64,000 nt of DNA from NCBI GenBank assembly GCA_947650365.1, contig OX393553.1, positions 39,342,449 to 39,406,448 of the forward strand, in the 5' to 3' direction. Each line of letters starts with the position of its first letter. Within the stretch, counting starts at the first letter, position 1. Made by a program: the position numbers and the translations under genes. This DNA is from Chamaelirium japonicum. Its lineage: Eukaryota; Streptophyta; Magnoliopsida; Liliales; Melanthiaceae. Of this stretch, positions 10,823 to 21,882 are shown piece after piece. The notes below the pieces were generated by a model that saw only the letters and a program-made list of their open reading frames with translations, was not told where the DNA came from and made no database searches.

Positions 10823-11920
10823 TTATTTCAGCCTATACAAGCTTTTCTTCAAGCGGCACACTAGATGCTCTTTGCCCTTCACCTCATAGCCTTCCTGCTG
10901 CATCATATAATTCTTCTCCTTCAAATCTCCCTGCAAGAAGGTAGTCTTGACATCGAGCTGCTCGATCGCCAAATCAAGACTCGCCGCCAACGCAAGTACG
11001 ACCCAAATAGAAGTCATCTTCACCACGGGTGAGAAGATTTCGGTGTAGTCAATACCTGGTTTTTGCTCAAAGCCCTTGATAACCAACCTCGCATTGTACT
11101 TTGCAACATTGTTGATGCTGTCTCGCTTAAGCTTGAAGACCCATTTGTTCTTCAACACTTTCACCCTCTTCGGAGTTTCTACCAACTCATAGGTTTGATT
11201 TTTCTCCAAAGAAGCCATTTCTTCATCCATTGCATTCTTCCAATTTGCATCCTCCTTGTCACTAAGTGCCTCCAGGAAGTCCTCAGGCTCCCTCTCATCA
11301 GTCACCATGATATACTCCTCCGAGGAGTACCTTCTTGACGATTGAGGCACCCTAGTCGACCTCCGAACTTGAGGCACTTTCAAAGGTGGGAGCTCATCTT
11401 CATCACTGGTAGAAGCATCATTTACCGGGTCTTCATAGGCTCCTCCACCGATCGGTTCAACAACCGATGGATCTTCATGAGTCTCCCCCTCTCCATCATC
11501 TACCCATTGACTTGGCGGAGAGGGGACGGGAGCGGAATCATTGGATTTCTCTAAACCTCCACCATGGACCTTCATAGGCTTCTCCAAATCGATAATGGTC
11601 TCTTCTTCAAAGAAGACAACATCACGGCTTCGTACTATCTTCTTGGCCTTGGGATCATAGATGTAACACCCAAATTCTTCATCCCCATAGCTGATGAACA
11701 CACACGGTATACCCCGATTGTCAAGCTTTAATCGATTCTCCTTTGGCACGTGTATAAAAGCCCGATACCCAAACACCTTCATGTGACGGTAGATAACTTC
11801 TTTGCCGCTCCAAACCTTTTCCGGAATGCCACCCTCCAAGGGAACCGAGGGAGACCGGTTGATGATGTAGGAAGAGGTCACCACTGCCTCCCCCCAAAAA
11901 GTCTTCGGAAGCTTAGCCAT
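10823..11920 (-). pseudogene. Copia integrase C-terminus and N-terminal reverse transcriptase
   Basis: 366 codons beginning MAKLPKTFWGEAV, the usual end of the integrase core. It runs through the IN-RT linker (VFGYRAFIHVP, SRDVVFFEE) into RT (NKWVFKLKRD, ARLVIKGFEQKPGIDYTEIFSPVVK, QLDVKTTFLQGDL) and ends at a stop after CRLKKSLYRLK. It overlaps the preceding integrase frame by a few bases in another frame, so a frameshift separates them. It is part of one polyprotein in intact relatives. Confidence 0.9.
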
Positions 11921-12761
11921 ATATAGATAGCATTGCGTGTGCCTTCTCCATGAGTATGCGATTCATCCTCTCCGCTATCCCGTTGTGCTGACGGGTACGG
12001 GGTACACTCTTCTCGTGCCGAATACCATGCTGAGCACAATAGTCTTGGAACTCCTTTGAAACGTACCCACCTCTATTGTTACTACGGAGGCATTTGAATT
12101 TCTTCTCTCTCTCCCGCTCAACCTTGGCATGAAACTTAGAGAAAGTATCAAATACATCACTTTTATTTGCTAGGAAGTAGACCCATACCTTGCGAGATGA
12201 GTCATTGATGAAGGTAAGAAAGTAGCGGCACCCCCCGAGAGTAGCAACATCCATGGGCCTGCAAACATCCAAGTGGATAAGCTCCAACACTTCCTTTTTC
12301 CTTTCCGAGTGCCCCGAGAATGACACCCTATGTTGCTTCCCGATCAAACAGTCATCACACGCGCCATAAGTTATAGAGCCAACCTGAGGTATGATGAGCT
12401 TCTGCTTCCTCAAGATTTCTAAATCATTTTTACTCATGTAACCAAGCCTTTGATGCCATAGCCCTGGAGTGGTCTTACTAGCATTCACACTACCTTCTTG
12501 AGTGTGCATCTCCGTGGCCGTCTTGTATAGTGTGCAATAAGCCTTGCCTTTGGCAACAACCAATGAGCCCTTGCTTAGCTTCCACACTCTGTTACCGAAC
12601 ACGCTTACATAGTCTTCTCGATCAAGAACCAATCCCGATATCAAATTCAATCGAAGATCCGAAACATGCCTTACATCTTGCAAAATCAAGGTGCACCCCA
12701 AACTGGTCTTTACTTGGACATATCCAATACCTTGAATCTTCGACGCACTACTATTGCCCAT
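11913..12761 (-). pseudogene. Copia GAG-pre-integrase and integrase core
   Basis: Shows the GAG-pre-IN zinc-binding region (LWHQRLGYMS..CDDCLIGKQ) and the integrase core. The first catalytic Asp is kept (HLDVCRPM). The second, normally in LRSDNGGEY, reads LRSNNRGGY, so the catalytic Asp is Asn and the enzyme should be dead. The distal Glu is kept (QHNGIAERMNR). It ends with a frameshift at the junction with the next open part. Confidence 0.9.
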
Positions 12762-13738
12762 CTTGACATTGACAAAATCGTCACTTTGGTAGCTCGGAAA
12801 GAAGTCACTCTTAGGTGTGACATGGTACGATGCTCCCGTGTCGACAACCTATTCGATCTCATTTACGGAGGTATGATAGCACTCCCCATTGTCCAACAAG
12901 ACAACTGCACCATCGTCACCAGTGATGGTAGCGAATGTACCTTCCTCCTCCTTAGGCTTCACCTTATCTTCCTTGAGATCACTCTTGAACTTGAAGCAAT
13001 TTTTCTTGACGTGTCCCTCCTTCTTGCAATAGAAGCACGTTAATGATTTGCCTTTGGATTTTGACCGAGTCTACGACTTCCCTCTCGAATGAGGTTTTCT
13101 ACTCTTGCTTCGGGCTCGCTCTTCATTCACCAAAGCTTGTGGATGGTCTTTTTCATTCGCCTTCTGTTTTGTTTCCTCATTTAGCAAAGCACTATGCACA
13201 ATAGATAATGTTAACTTGCCATCTGAGGAAGAGTTACTCACCGACACAACAAGTGTCTCCCAACTATTTGGAAGCGAACTCAATAGTAGCATAGTTTGAA
13301 GCTCATCTTCCAAGACTGTCTTCATGATGGTCAATTGATTGACTATGCTTTGGAACTCGTTCAAATGATCTGACATCGATATTCCATCCCGATAGTTGAA
13401 ATTGGCAAGCTTGTGGATGAGCATGGTCTTTTTACCAACTGTCTTCCTCTCGTACTGATCATGAAGCCGAGTCCATATCTCAAATGCGAACGTAACTCCG
13501 GAGATGTGATGGCAAATACTAACATCTAGCTACTTGTGAATTGTGCCGTATGATTTCTGATTTAACACCCGCCATTCCTCTTCGGACATCTTTTTCGGGC
13601 ACTTTGAATCTCCACCTAACGGCAATACAAATCCTTACAATACAAGATGTCTTCCATCTTCTCCTTTCAAATCGACCATGAATTAGTACCATTGAAACAA
13701 AACATCCATTCATTCTTGCTACCGCCGCTCTCATCCAT
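12762..13738 (-). pseudogene. Copia gag and protease
   Basis: Gag begins MDESGGSKNEWMF at 13738, a little inside the primer binding site, and is broken by stops. A clean part (13424-13071) holds the gag core (HLNEFQSIVNQL, LLSSLPNSWETL). A stop follows RGKS, then a CCHC zinc knuckle (CFYCKKEGHVKKNC) near 13035-12995. The protease motif DTGAS is present near 12840, one codon pair after a TAG. Gag would form the particle and protease would process it; neither can be made whole. Confidence 0.88.
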
Positions 13739-13802
13739 CTTTGATTTCTCATAGACACAAGAACGAACACCTTTTGTGCATAACCCGTGCTCTGATACCA
13801 CT

Positions 13803-14504
13803 TGATGGAAAAATCGCATCGGCTCAACCACGAATCCGACAATCTCTTCCCCGTAAGATGAACTAAAGAGAGTAAACAATAACCCAATCACAAATGCAAA
13901 ATAAAATCAATCACAAGCAAAGAAGACGACTCGGAGATTTAAGTGGAAACCCTTGCGGGAAAACCACGGTAAGAAAATGCTCGGGGTAGGGCTCCACTAT
14001 CAAAGGCAGCAAGCAAGACGAGAGTACAATCCGACTCCTTCTCCCTCCTTCTAGATCTACACCTTTCCCCCTTATAGGGCTCAACAAGTAGAAACCCTAG
14101 CAAACCTCAAGGAACATACCTCCTTGTAGCTTAGATCCGATCTATCCGTCGAAGATCAATCCCCAAGAAATTTTCTCCTCTCTTGTAGAAGAAGCTCGTC
14201 CTCTCCCTTAGAAAATCAGCCCTCAAAGTCCTCTCCAAGGTTTCTCAAAGCTAACCCAAGCCACACCCCAAAAGGCCCTAAGAGCCTTAAAACACCCCAA
14301 AACGGGTCTGCAGAAAAAACCCAGAAAAACAGATCCGACCCGACTTTGCCCAAGTGGGTTTACTAAATTTTCTGCCCGTTTGTGGATAAGGAACTCGCCC
14401 GAGCAAGTCGGATTTCACCCTGTCGACTCGGCTGCAAGTCCAGTTGGGAGGGAGTTGTGCTCCCCTCCCCTTTGGGTCTCCTCCATGGGGATGGAACCCC
14501 AACA
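13803..14504 (-). repeat. Copia 5' LTR
   Basis: 702 bp. Its inner border is followed on the element strand by the primer binding site AGTGGTATCAGAGC. Confidence 0.95.
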
Positions 14505-14509
14505 ATATC

Positions 14510-14965
14510 TTGCATTGGCCTTGCTCTTGCTTTCGACGAAGGGCTATGGTTAACACAAGAAAGCAAGGTCTAATATAAATATCTTAGTAGCTATGGGATT
14601 AGTAGATCGGGTTATGGCATTAATAGATCGGGCTGTTGACGATGATCACCTAGGCGGTCTGATGAGCTGTCAAGGAGGAGATCATGCCTAAGTAAGACAA
14701 ACGTAGTATCCGACCCGGGGGTGGAAGATCTAGCTTGATGAAAACAACAATTGGATCCAGTATGTTGAAGTCGAAACCCAATAGCGGCTCGGTCGAGTGC
14801 TCTACTGAAGGCAAAATCAGAAGGGATGAATCACAAGAGGTAGTAGTGAAACGTCCACTGTTGGCGAAGGTAACCCTTTATAAGAGATAGAGGGTGTCGG
14901 GGTGAGCCAAGTACCTGAATCCTAATTGAATGTATTGGTATCCCATCGCAAAAAAGATGGTCTTT
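14510..14965. other. Non-coding region between copia and LINE C
   Basis: Contains the right copy of the short duplication (to about 14580). Beyond that I recognise nothing and see no open frame with family signatures. Confidence 0.4.
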
Positions 14966-16288
14966 GGTTTTTTTTTTAGAGCCCTCAATTGGGTTGGGGG
15001 GTTTGGAACCCACCTTTTTATTGAAACGAGAACCCATGAAAAAACAATGGAACACAAAGTAGCCTCACGACCAAAATACGAAAGATCGAGATTCAAGAGG
15101 TGGCTGCGAAGAACCTAGAAAGTTGCTCCCACTTATGGTCTACAAGGACAGACATCCAAATTCGAATGTTGGTGCGCATCCACTGCAACACCGCCACTTG
15201 CAATGACGATTTTCTGGTGAAGATCCTTCGATTCCACTCCAACCATCTGAACCAACATGTAGCAAGCACTAGGACATCCCATCCCTTCCGCAGACTAAAT
15301 AAGACTCTCTTCTTCCTCCAATGGGTCCAAAAGGAACACGATGGTTTGCGGATATCCATCGAAGTTGAGATTTCTAAGAAGAAAGACCCAGATATCTTTG
15401 GCAAAGGGCAATCGGGGTAGAAGGTGGTCAACATCCTCATCCTCCAATCCGCACATGGGTCAAGTCAGATTCTGGATACATGGACATCTCCTGCATTGAA
15501 GCTGGCATTTGGTTAGAATCTTCAGCTAGATTGGGGATCTCCATAGTTTCTTGGCAACTCGATCTAGGATGACATGAGGTCTGTCATCTCCTACTACCCA
15601 CCTTTTAATGACCAGCCCGTGATCTTAATGGTCCATAGAGTTGCCCCCCTTGTGGATCGACACAGGGCTTGATTGTGGCGTTATGGGTTCGAGCAAGACC
15701 AAACATCACTAGGAAAAGTTCTTTGAGAGGATGGTCCCCTAGCCAACTATATATCTACCAAAAACCTGATGGTACACCTATCTGTAAAAAGAAGCTTATT
15801 CCTGCATCTGTAGGATTCCCTCACCTTGGTAAGGGGATCGAGATCATGCCCGACCTCCTACTCCGATCGTGAAATGCGAGAATCTTCTGAAGTACCTCCC
15901 CCTGACTATCTTGCACTGTTGGACATTGCTCCCAGACTGCAGTCTCCACCACAACTTGCCCAACATGGCAATGTTAAAGTCATGCAGATCAATCACCCCA
16001 AACCCACCTTGATCATTGGATTTGCATACTCGTCTCCACATCACGAGTGGATAGGACCCTACCGAGTTGTCTGCCCCCTTCAAAAGGAAGAGGAGGCAAA
16101 TGCAACCTATGCGCTTGATCACCCACCGCGGTAGCAGATAGAATGCAAGGTAGTAGGATGCGATGGAGGAAAGGATAGAATTAATGGAGGTTAGCCTTTG
16201 GTCCAATAAAAGCGCCTTTCCTTTGCACGAATCTTATTTGCAATCCACTATTCCACTCTCTTAATAAGCGACGTCAAATTTTCCCCAT
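14966..16288 (-). mobile_element. LINE C: 5'-truncated L1-type LINE fragment
   Basis: On the minus strand the end is a poly(A) (a T10 run near 14968-14979 on +). Upstream lie degraded ORF2 pieces: LTSINSILSSIASYYLAFYLLPRWVIKRI and NDQGGFGVIDLHDFNIAMLGKLWW (about 16190-15900), the post-RT segment, and at 15440-15093 the C-terminal zf-RVT part (CWFRWLEWNRRIF). Several frameshifts are present. It sits head to head with LINE A, which starts at about 16289. Confidence 0.7.
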
Positions 16289-17458
16289 CAGTGGGATGCT
16301 TTTACACTCGGTGCACATGGCCTCTAAGCGACGGGCGACCATGGTGATCAAAGCGGACGTTGACAAAGCGTATGATCGTGTTCAGTGGGATGCTGTGCAG
16401 ACTATCCTTGTGAAGATGGGCTTTTATCCGATTTGGTGCGATTGGGTCCGACAATGTATTTCGACTTCAACGATGCAGCTAATGGTGAATGGGGTCGAAT
16501 CCCCAGTCTTCCCTCCGAGCTGTGGGTTGAGGCAAGGTGACCCATTGTCCCCATATTTGTTCCTATTGGTTACTCATGTGATCCATTGGGAATTAGAGAG
16601 GAGCCTAAATTCGGGTGACATCGAGGGTTTTACGACTAGTCAGCCGGTGATTGCCCTTGTGTATGCTGACGATTTCTTGTTTTTATCACGGGCCACTATA
16701 CTTGATGCGTGGGGCTTAGGGCAGTTTTTGATCGCATGGCTAGGAGTACGAGATTGAGCATTAACCCAACAAAATCTAGTATCAAGTTCTCTCGGATTGT
16801 CCCAGAGTCAGTTCGGGATCATGTGACAAGGTCATTGTGTATGCCGATTGAGAAGGGCCCGTGGGTGCATCTTGGGTGCTGGTGGATGGGCGGAGAATGC
16901 CGATGGCTTATTTCCAAGTGGTGGTGGCAAAACTAGTGGCTTGGCTAGCTGGTTGGTAGGCGCGTTCTTTGTTTCAAGCCGGCCGGTTGGTTTTGATTCA
17001 ACATGTTCTAGCGGCTATCCCCGTTCATCTGATGATCACGGGTGGTCTTCCTAAGAGTATACTGCACCAAATGGACAGACTTTGTCGTACCTTCTTTTGG
17101 GGCCATTCGGAGGAAGGTAGGCATCTCCACCTTATCTCTTTGGAAACTATCACTAAAGACCGGAGTATGGGCTGTCTTCAGATTCAGAACTTCACCATGA
17201 GACAGGTTGAATATGGCATTGCTTCGCTCAATTATCTGTTGACGGGTTCTATCTCGGAGGCTAAGTGGATCAGACGGAAATATCAGTTGACTTTGCAAAA
17301 TTGGTAGTTGTGGGGAAGTCAACGTTCATCCATGAGGTTATCGAGCATACTTAGAATGGTGCGGGGGGTGGATCTGACTCGTGTGGATCTACGGCCCAAA
17401 TATGTTAAATATCTTCACAAAATTCGTGGGGGGTCTCCGGAGAATCAGGCTGCGGCAT
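16289..17458 (+). pseudogene. LINE A ORF2, 5' part (reverse transcriptase), interrupted by Cassandra
   Basis: L1-type reverse transcriptase. It has IKADVDKAYDRVQWDA, SCGLRQGDPLSPYLFLL and the active-site box LVYADDFLFL, in the same order as LINE B downstream. The frame shifts after about 16750, and later parts (LCRTFFWGHSEEGRHLHLI and so on, to about 17307) are in another frame with a stop. It is cut at 17458 by the Cassandra array and resumes at 20335. The start near 16289 is truncated, because endonuclease and N-terminal RT are missing. Confidence 0.85.
17454..17458. repeat. Target-site duplication, left (GGCAT)
   Basis: GGCAT directly before the first Cassandra LTR, matched by GGCAT at 20330-20334 after the last one. 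Confidence 0.9.
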
Positions 17459-17645
17459 TATGACGACAAAGATCCAATAGGCCAATAGCCAAGAGCCAAG
17501 ACTCCTGAGGCGGGAATGCCAAGATGGATGAGGTGAGGTGAGGTGTACAATGCCATGAGTTAGCCCCACATCGCCTGGAGAGAAGGAGATCCTGAGCTAC
17601 TTATATAATTTCCCCTCCCAAACATAGAAGACGCGTTTTAAAACC

Positions 17646-17746
17646 GTGCGCCACTATGGATTTCGTAAGAACTCCGTAGTTAAGCGTGCTCGGGCGAGAG
17701 CAGTACTAGGATGGGTGACCACCCTGGGAAGTTCTTGTGCGGGCAC
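17646..17746 (+). ncRNA. 5S rRNA-derived block in Cassandra LTR 1
   Basis: About 101 nt resembling the 3' two thirds of plant 5S rRNA: AGAACTCCGTAGTTAAGCGT, then the GGGCGAGAGCAGTACTAGGA and TGGGTGACC segments. These hold the internal Pol III promoter (A box, intermediate element, C box). Equivalent blocks lie at 18074-18174, 18493-18593, 18916-19016, 19339-19439, 19762-19862 and 20185-20285. This is the defining trait of Cassandra TRIMs and is not a functional 5S gene. Confidence 0.9.
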
Positions 17747-17793
17747 GGGTAAAGCGGACAAAATCTTGTGTGTTTGGGGCGGATGTTACAAAA

Positions 17794-17806
17794 TGGTATC
17801 AGAGCC
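17794..17806 (+). promoter_or_regulatory. Cassandra primer binding site (first of six)
   Basis: TGGTATCAGAGCC, complementary to the 3' end of initiator tRNA-Met, lies three bases after the LTR end. The same site follows LTRs 2 to 6. Confidence 0.9.
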
Positions 17807-20334
17807 GGTTCTCCTCGGGATGGGGGGGGTCTAACCCTACACGAGGACGTGTAGCCCTGAGGGGGGTGGATTGTGACGACCAAGATCCAATAGGCCAATA
17901 GCCAAGAGCCAAGACTCCTGAGGCGGGAATGCCAAGATGGATGAGGTGAGGTGAGGTGAGGTGAGGTGAGGTGTACAATGCCATGAGTTAGCCCCACATC
18001 GCCTGGAGAGAAGGAGATCCTGAGCTACTTATATAATTTCCCCTCCCAAACATAGAAGACGCGTTTTAAAACCGTGCGCCACTACGGATTTCGTAAGAAC
18101 TCCGTAGTTAAGCGTGCTCGGGCGAGAGCAGTACTAGGATGGGTGACCACCCTGGGAAGTTCTTGTGCGGGCACGGGCAAAGTGGACAAAATCTTGTGTG
18201 TTTGGGGCGGATGTTACAAAATGGTATCAGAGCCGGTTCTCCTCGGGATGGAGGGGGGTCTAACCCTACACGAGGACGTGTAGCCCTGAGGGGGGTGGAT
18301 TGTGACGACCAAGATCCAATAGGCCAATAGCCAAGAGCCAAGACTCCTGAGGCGGGAATACCAAGATGGATGAGGTGAGGTGAGGTGAGGTGTACAATGC
18401 CATGAGTTAGTCCCACATCGCCTGGAGAGAAGGAGATCCTGAGCTACTTATATAATTTCCCCTCCCAAACATAGAAGACGCGTTTTAAAACCGTGCGCCA
18501 CTACGGATTTCGTAAGAACTCCGTAGTTAAGCGTGCTCGGGCGAGAGCAGTACTAGGATGGGTGACCACCCTGGGAAGTTCTTGTGCGGGCACGGGCAAA
18601 GCGGACAAAATCTTGTGTGTTTGGGGCGGATGTTACAAAATGGTATCAGAGCCGGTTCTCCTCGGGATGGGGGGGGTCTAACCCTACACGAGGACGTGTA
18701 GCCCTGAGGGGGGTGGATTGTGACGACCAAGATCCAATAGGCCAATAGCCAAGAGCCAAGACTCCTGAGGCAGGAATGCCAAGATGGATGAGGTGAGGTG
18801 AGGTGAGGTGAGGTGTACAATGCCATGAGTTAGCCCCACATCGCCTGGAGAGAAGGAGATCCTGAGCTACTTATATAATTTCCCCTCCCAAACATAGAAG
18901 ACGCGTTTTAAAACCGTGCGCCACTACGGATTTCGTAAGAACTCCGTAGTTAAGCGTGCTCGGGCTAGAGCAGTACTAGGATGGGTGACCACCCTGGGAA
19001 GTTCTTGTGCGGGCACGGGCAAAGCGGACAAAATCTTGTGTGTTTGGGGCGGATGTTACAAAATGGTATCAGAGCCGGTTCTCCTCGGGATGGGGGGGGT
19101 CTAACCCTACATGAGGACGTGTAGCCCTGAGGGGGGTGGATTGTGACGACCAAGATCCAATAGGCCAATAGCCAAGAGCCAAGACTCCTGAGGCGGGAAT
19201 GCCAAGATGGATGAGGTGAGGTGAGGTGAGGTGAGGTGTACAATGCCATGAGTTAGCCCCACATCGCCTGGAGAGAAGGAGATCCTGAGCTACTTATATA
19301 ATTTCCCCTCCCAAACATAGAAGACGCGTTTTAAAACCGTGCGCCACTACGGATTTCGTAAGAACTCCGTAGTTAAGCGTGCTCGGGCGAGAGCAGTACT
19401 AGGATGGGTGACCACCCTGGGAAGTTCTTGTGCGGGCACGGGCAAAGCGGACAAAATCTTGTGTGTTTGGGGCGGATGTTACAAAATGGTATCAGAGCCG
19501 GTTCTCCTCGGGATGGGGGGGGTCTAAGCCTACACGATGACGTGTAGCCCTGAGGGGGGTGGATTGTGACGACCAAGATCCAATAGGCCAATAGCCAAGA
19601 GCCAAGACTCCTGAGGCGGGAATGCCAAGATGGATGAGGTGAGGTGAGGTGAGGTGAGGTGTACAATGCCATGAGTTAGCCCCACATCGCCTGGAGAGAA
19701 GGAGATCCTGAGCTACTTATATAATTTCCCCTCCCAAACATAGAAGACGCGTTTTAAAACCGTGCACCACTACGGATTTCGTAAGAACTCCGTAGTTAAG
19801 CGTGCTCGGGCGAGAGCAGTACTAGGATGGGTGACCACCCTGGGAAGTTCTTGTGCGGGCACGGGCAAAGCGGACAAAATCTTGTGTGTTTGGGGCGGAT
19901 GTTACAAAATGGTATCAGAGCCGGTTCTCCTCGGGATGGGGGGGGTCTAACCCTACACGAGGACGTGTAGCCCTGAGGGGGGTGGATTGTGACGACCAAG
20001 ATCCAATAGGCCAATAGCCAAGAGCCAAGACTCCTGAGGCGGGAATGCCAAGATGGATGAGGTGAGGTGAGGTGAGGTGAGGTGTACAATGCCATGAGTT
20101 AACCCCACATCGCCTGGAGAGAAGGAGATCCTGAGCTACTTATATAATTTCCCCTCCCAAACATAGAAGACGTGTTTTAAAACCGTGCGCCACTACGGAT
20201 TTCGTAAGAACTCCGTAGTTAAGCGTGCTCGGGCGAGAGCAGTACTAGGATGGGTGACCACCCTGGGAAGTTCTTGTGCGGGCACGGGCAAAGCGGACAA
20301 AATCTTGTGTGTTTGGGGCGGATGTTACAGGCAT

Positions 20335-21326
20335 TGAGGTGGGTTGGGGAATGCCTTTGGTTACTTCGTGTACCCCCTCGTGTGCGGTTGTTCTTATGGA
20401 AACTTATGCATGGGGCCCTACAGACGATTTCTTTACTTCGGCACTTCGGCGGCGGTTGCAATTGGGTTTTGTAACGTACCCATGGTGCGATTTTGCAGAG
20501 GAAGACATTGATCGTGTCTTTTGGTACTGTTCGAGGGCCAGAGAATTTTGGCAAGGTTTTTAACTACACACCGGACTGAATTTTTACTCTCTTGATCTTC
20601 TTCCCTTCGTCACCCAAATTGAGCAACCTCAGTTGGTCCCTCTTCCGAGTGAGCTGTAGGCTGTGTCCATGTGGGTACTATGGAAGTCTCGGTGTGATAA
20701 TTTATTACGACGTCAGGCCCAACCATGTGCAGACCTTGTTCGGGAGAGCGTCCGATTGTATTCTCTACGAGTCCAAAGTCTGCATCCATCTTCACTGTCG
20801 CTGAGTATTGGTTCCCATATGGAGTATGTGGTGTGGACTGACGGGGCTTTCCAATCTATGGGGGAAATGGCTAGTGGGCTTTGGGTGATTGCTTCACAAC
20901 GGGGATGGTTTGTACTGCAGCTAGCTTCGTTTAAATGACTGCTAGGGTCTCCATTACATGCGGAGGTGCTATCTATCCATGAAGCTCTAATAGAACTGGT
21001 TCGGAGGCAGTTGGGCAATGTGATGATTTTGATGGATGCCATGATCGCTAGGGTTGCTCTTGTTCTTGGCAAGGGAGCCATAGGAGATCTGTGTCCTCTT
21101 CTTCTTTGTTGTCAACAGGCGTGGCAACATTTGAGTGGTGTTCGCATTCAGTGGGTGCGTCGGTCGACCAATAGTACAGCGCACTGGATGGCTTAGGGCG
21201 CTATGATGGGGTCAATGGAAGGCTATTAGGAGTCCGGTTTTCCACCGGCCTTAACAGCCCTTGTTTTGGAGGACTTGCGGATCATCATGGTGTGATCCAG
21301 TTTGGTGTACCAAAAAAAAAAAAAAA
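20335..21326 (+). pseudogene. LINE A ORF2, 3' part (zf-RVT and RNase H) with poly(A)
   Basis: Continuation of LINE A after the Cassandra array. The zf-RVT region (VRLFLWKLMHGAL and a degraded Cys/His part) is followed by an RNase H domain (about 20819-21196): VVWTDGAFQS, LHAEVLSIHEAL, STNSTAHWMA. Several stops and frameshifts are present. The element ends with a poly(A) run at about 21311-21326 preceded by GTGTACC. Removing 17459-20334 brings the two halves back into collinearity with LINE B, which supports the insertion model. Confidence 0.85.
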
Positions 21327-21690
21327 CTTCCCCACCAGTCATCTATTGAAGTTATTATTTTTCAAATTAAATTTTATTTATTTCAAATGTTAATATTCAA
21401 AACTTTAAACTTCTTTGTTACTTGTTTAATTTTTCATTATCAATGGACATGTGTTTACTTAATTTTATACTATTTTTTAGCACTTGTTTGATTTGTTGGA
21501 TTTTGAACCGAGTATTTCAAATGTGGATATTCATCGAGTAATTCCACACCATGTCGGTTTGGAGAGACTGACATTGCCGGTGATGAAGAGTCAACAATAT
21601 GGAGTAGAATTATTCGGTGGCTATCCACCAAACAGTTTCACACCATGTCGTCAGGAGTGACTGACACATCTTTAGGATGGAGGAGGGCGA
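21327..21690. other. Short AT-rich spacer between two LINEs
   Basis: No gene is seen. A small inverted motif (ggtggctatccacc, near 21618) is present. It may be the target region of LINE B. Confidence 0.4.
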
Positions 21691-21882
21691 GGGAGAAAGA
21701 AGTGTGAGGTGGAAGAGGAAGAAGGGGAAGAGGAGGAGAAAGAAGAAGGAAGGGAGAAGGTAGGAGGAGGAGGAGATTGCGCTGCCCTTATCAATATCCT
21801 TGTGAGAACTCGAGGAAACATTCGTTCTCAGCTGGAGTGGGCATTGGCGCAGTAGGAGAGTATCTGGGCACAAAAATCCCGG

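Larger units (their letters stand above)
9368..14504 (-). mobile_element. Ty1/copia LTR retrotransposon, full length but decayed
   Basis: Complete structure on the minus strand. The LTRs at 9368-10073 (3') and 13803-14504 (5') both run TGTTGGGG..CCATCA on the element strand. The target duplication is ATATC at 9363-9367 and 14505-14509. A primer binding site TGGTATCAGAGC (initiator tRNA-Met type) lies next to the 5' LTR near 13800, and a purine tract (GGAGGGGGAGA) next to the 3' LTR near 10075-10090. Domain order is gag, protease, integrase, RT, RNase H, which is copia. The LTRs differ at many sites (roughly one base in ten by eye), so it is much older than the gypsy element in this window. 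Several lesions make it non-autonomous. Confidence 0.95.
17459..20329 (+). mobile_element. Tandem multi-LTR Cassandra-type TRIM array (7 LTRs, 6 internal regions)
   Basis: The LTRs are 17459-17790, 17872-18218, 18301-18637, 18719-19060, 19142-19483, 19565-19906 and 19988-20329. Each starts TGTGACGACC (the first TATGACGACA) and ends GGATGTTACA. Between them lie six near-identical 81-82 bp internal regions, each with a primer binding site TGGTATCAGAGCC three bases after the LTR and a purine tract (GAGGGGGGTGGAT) before the next LTR. LTR length (332, 347, 337, then 342 four times) follows the number of GAGGT pentamers (3, 6, 4, then 5). There is no coding capacity. One GGCAT duplication flanks the whole block, so it entered once, into LINE A, and grew later by unequal exchange. 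Open frames of 60-105 codons repeated in every unit are shadows. Confidence 0.95.

Noticed and set aside
17646..20100. Repeated open frames of 60-105 codons on both strands
   Set aside because: They recur in every Cassandra unit because the unit itself repeats. They overlap the 5S-like block and show no protein family.
17459..20329. A 5S rDNA tandem array
   Set aside because: The 423 bp period and 5S similarity suggest this, but each unit has TG..CA LTR ends, an initiator-tRNA primer site, a purine tract, and the block has one 5 bp target duplication. The 5S part lacks the 5' third of the gene.
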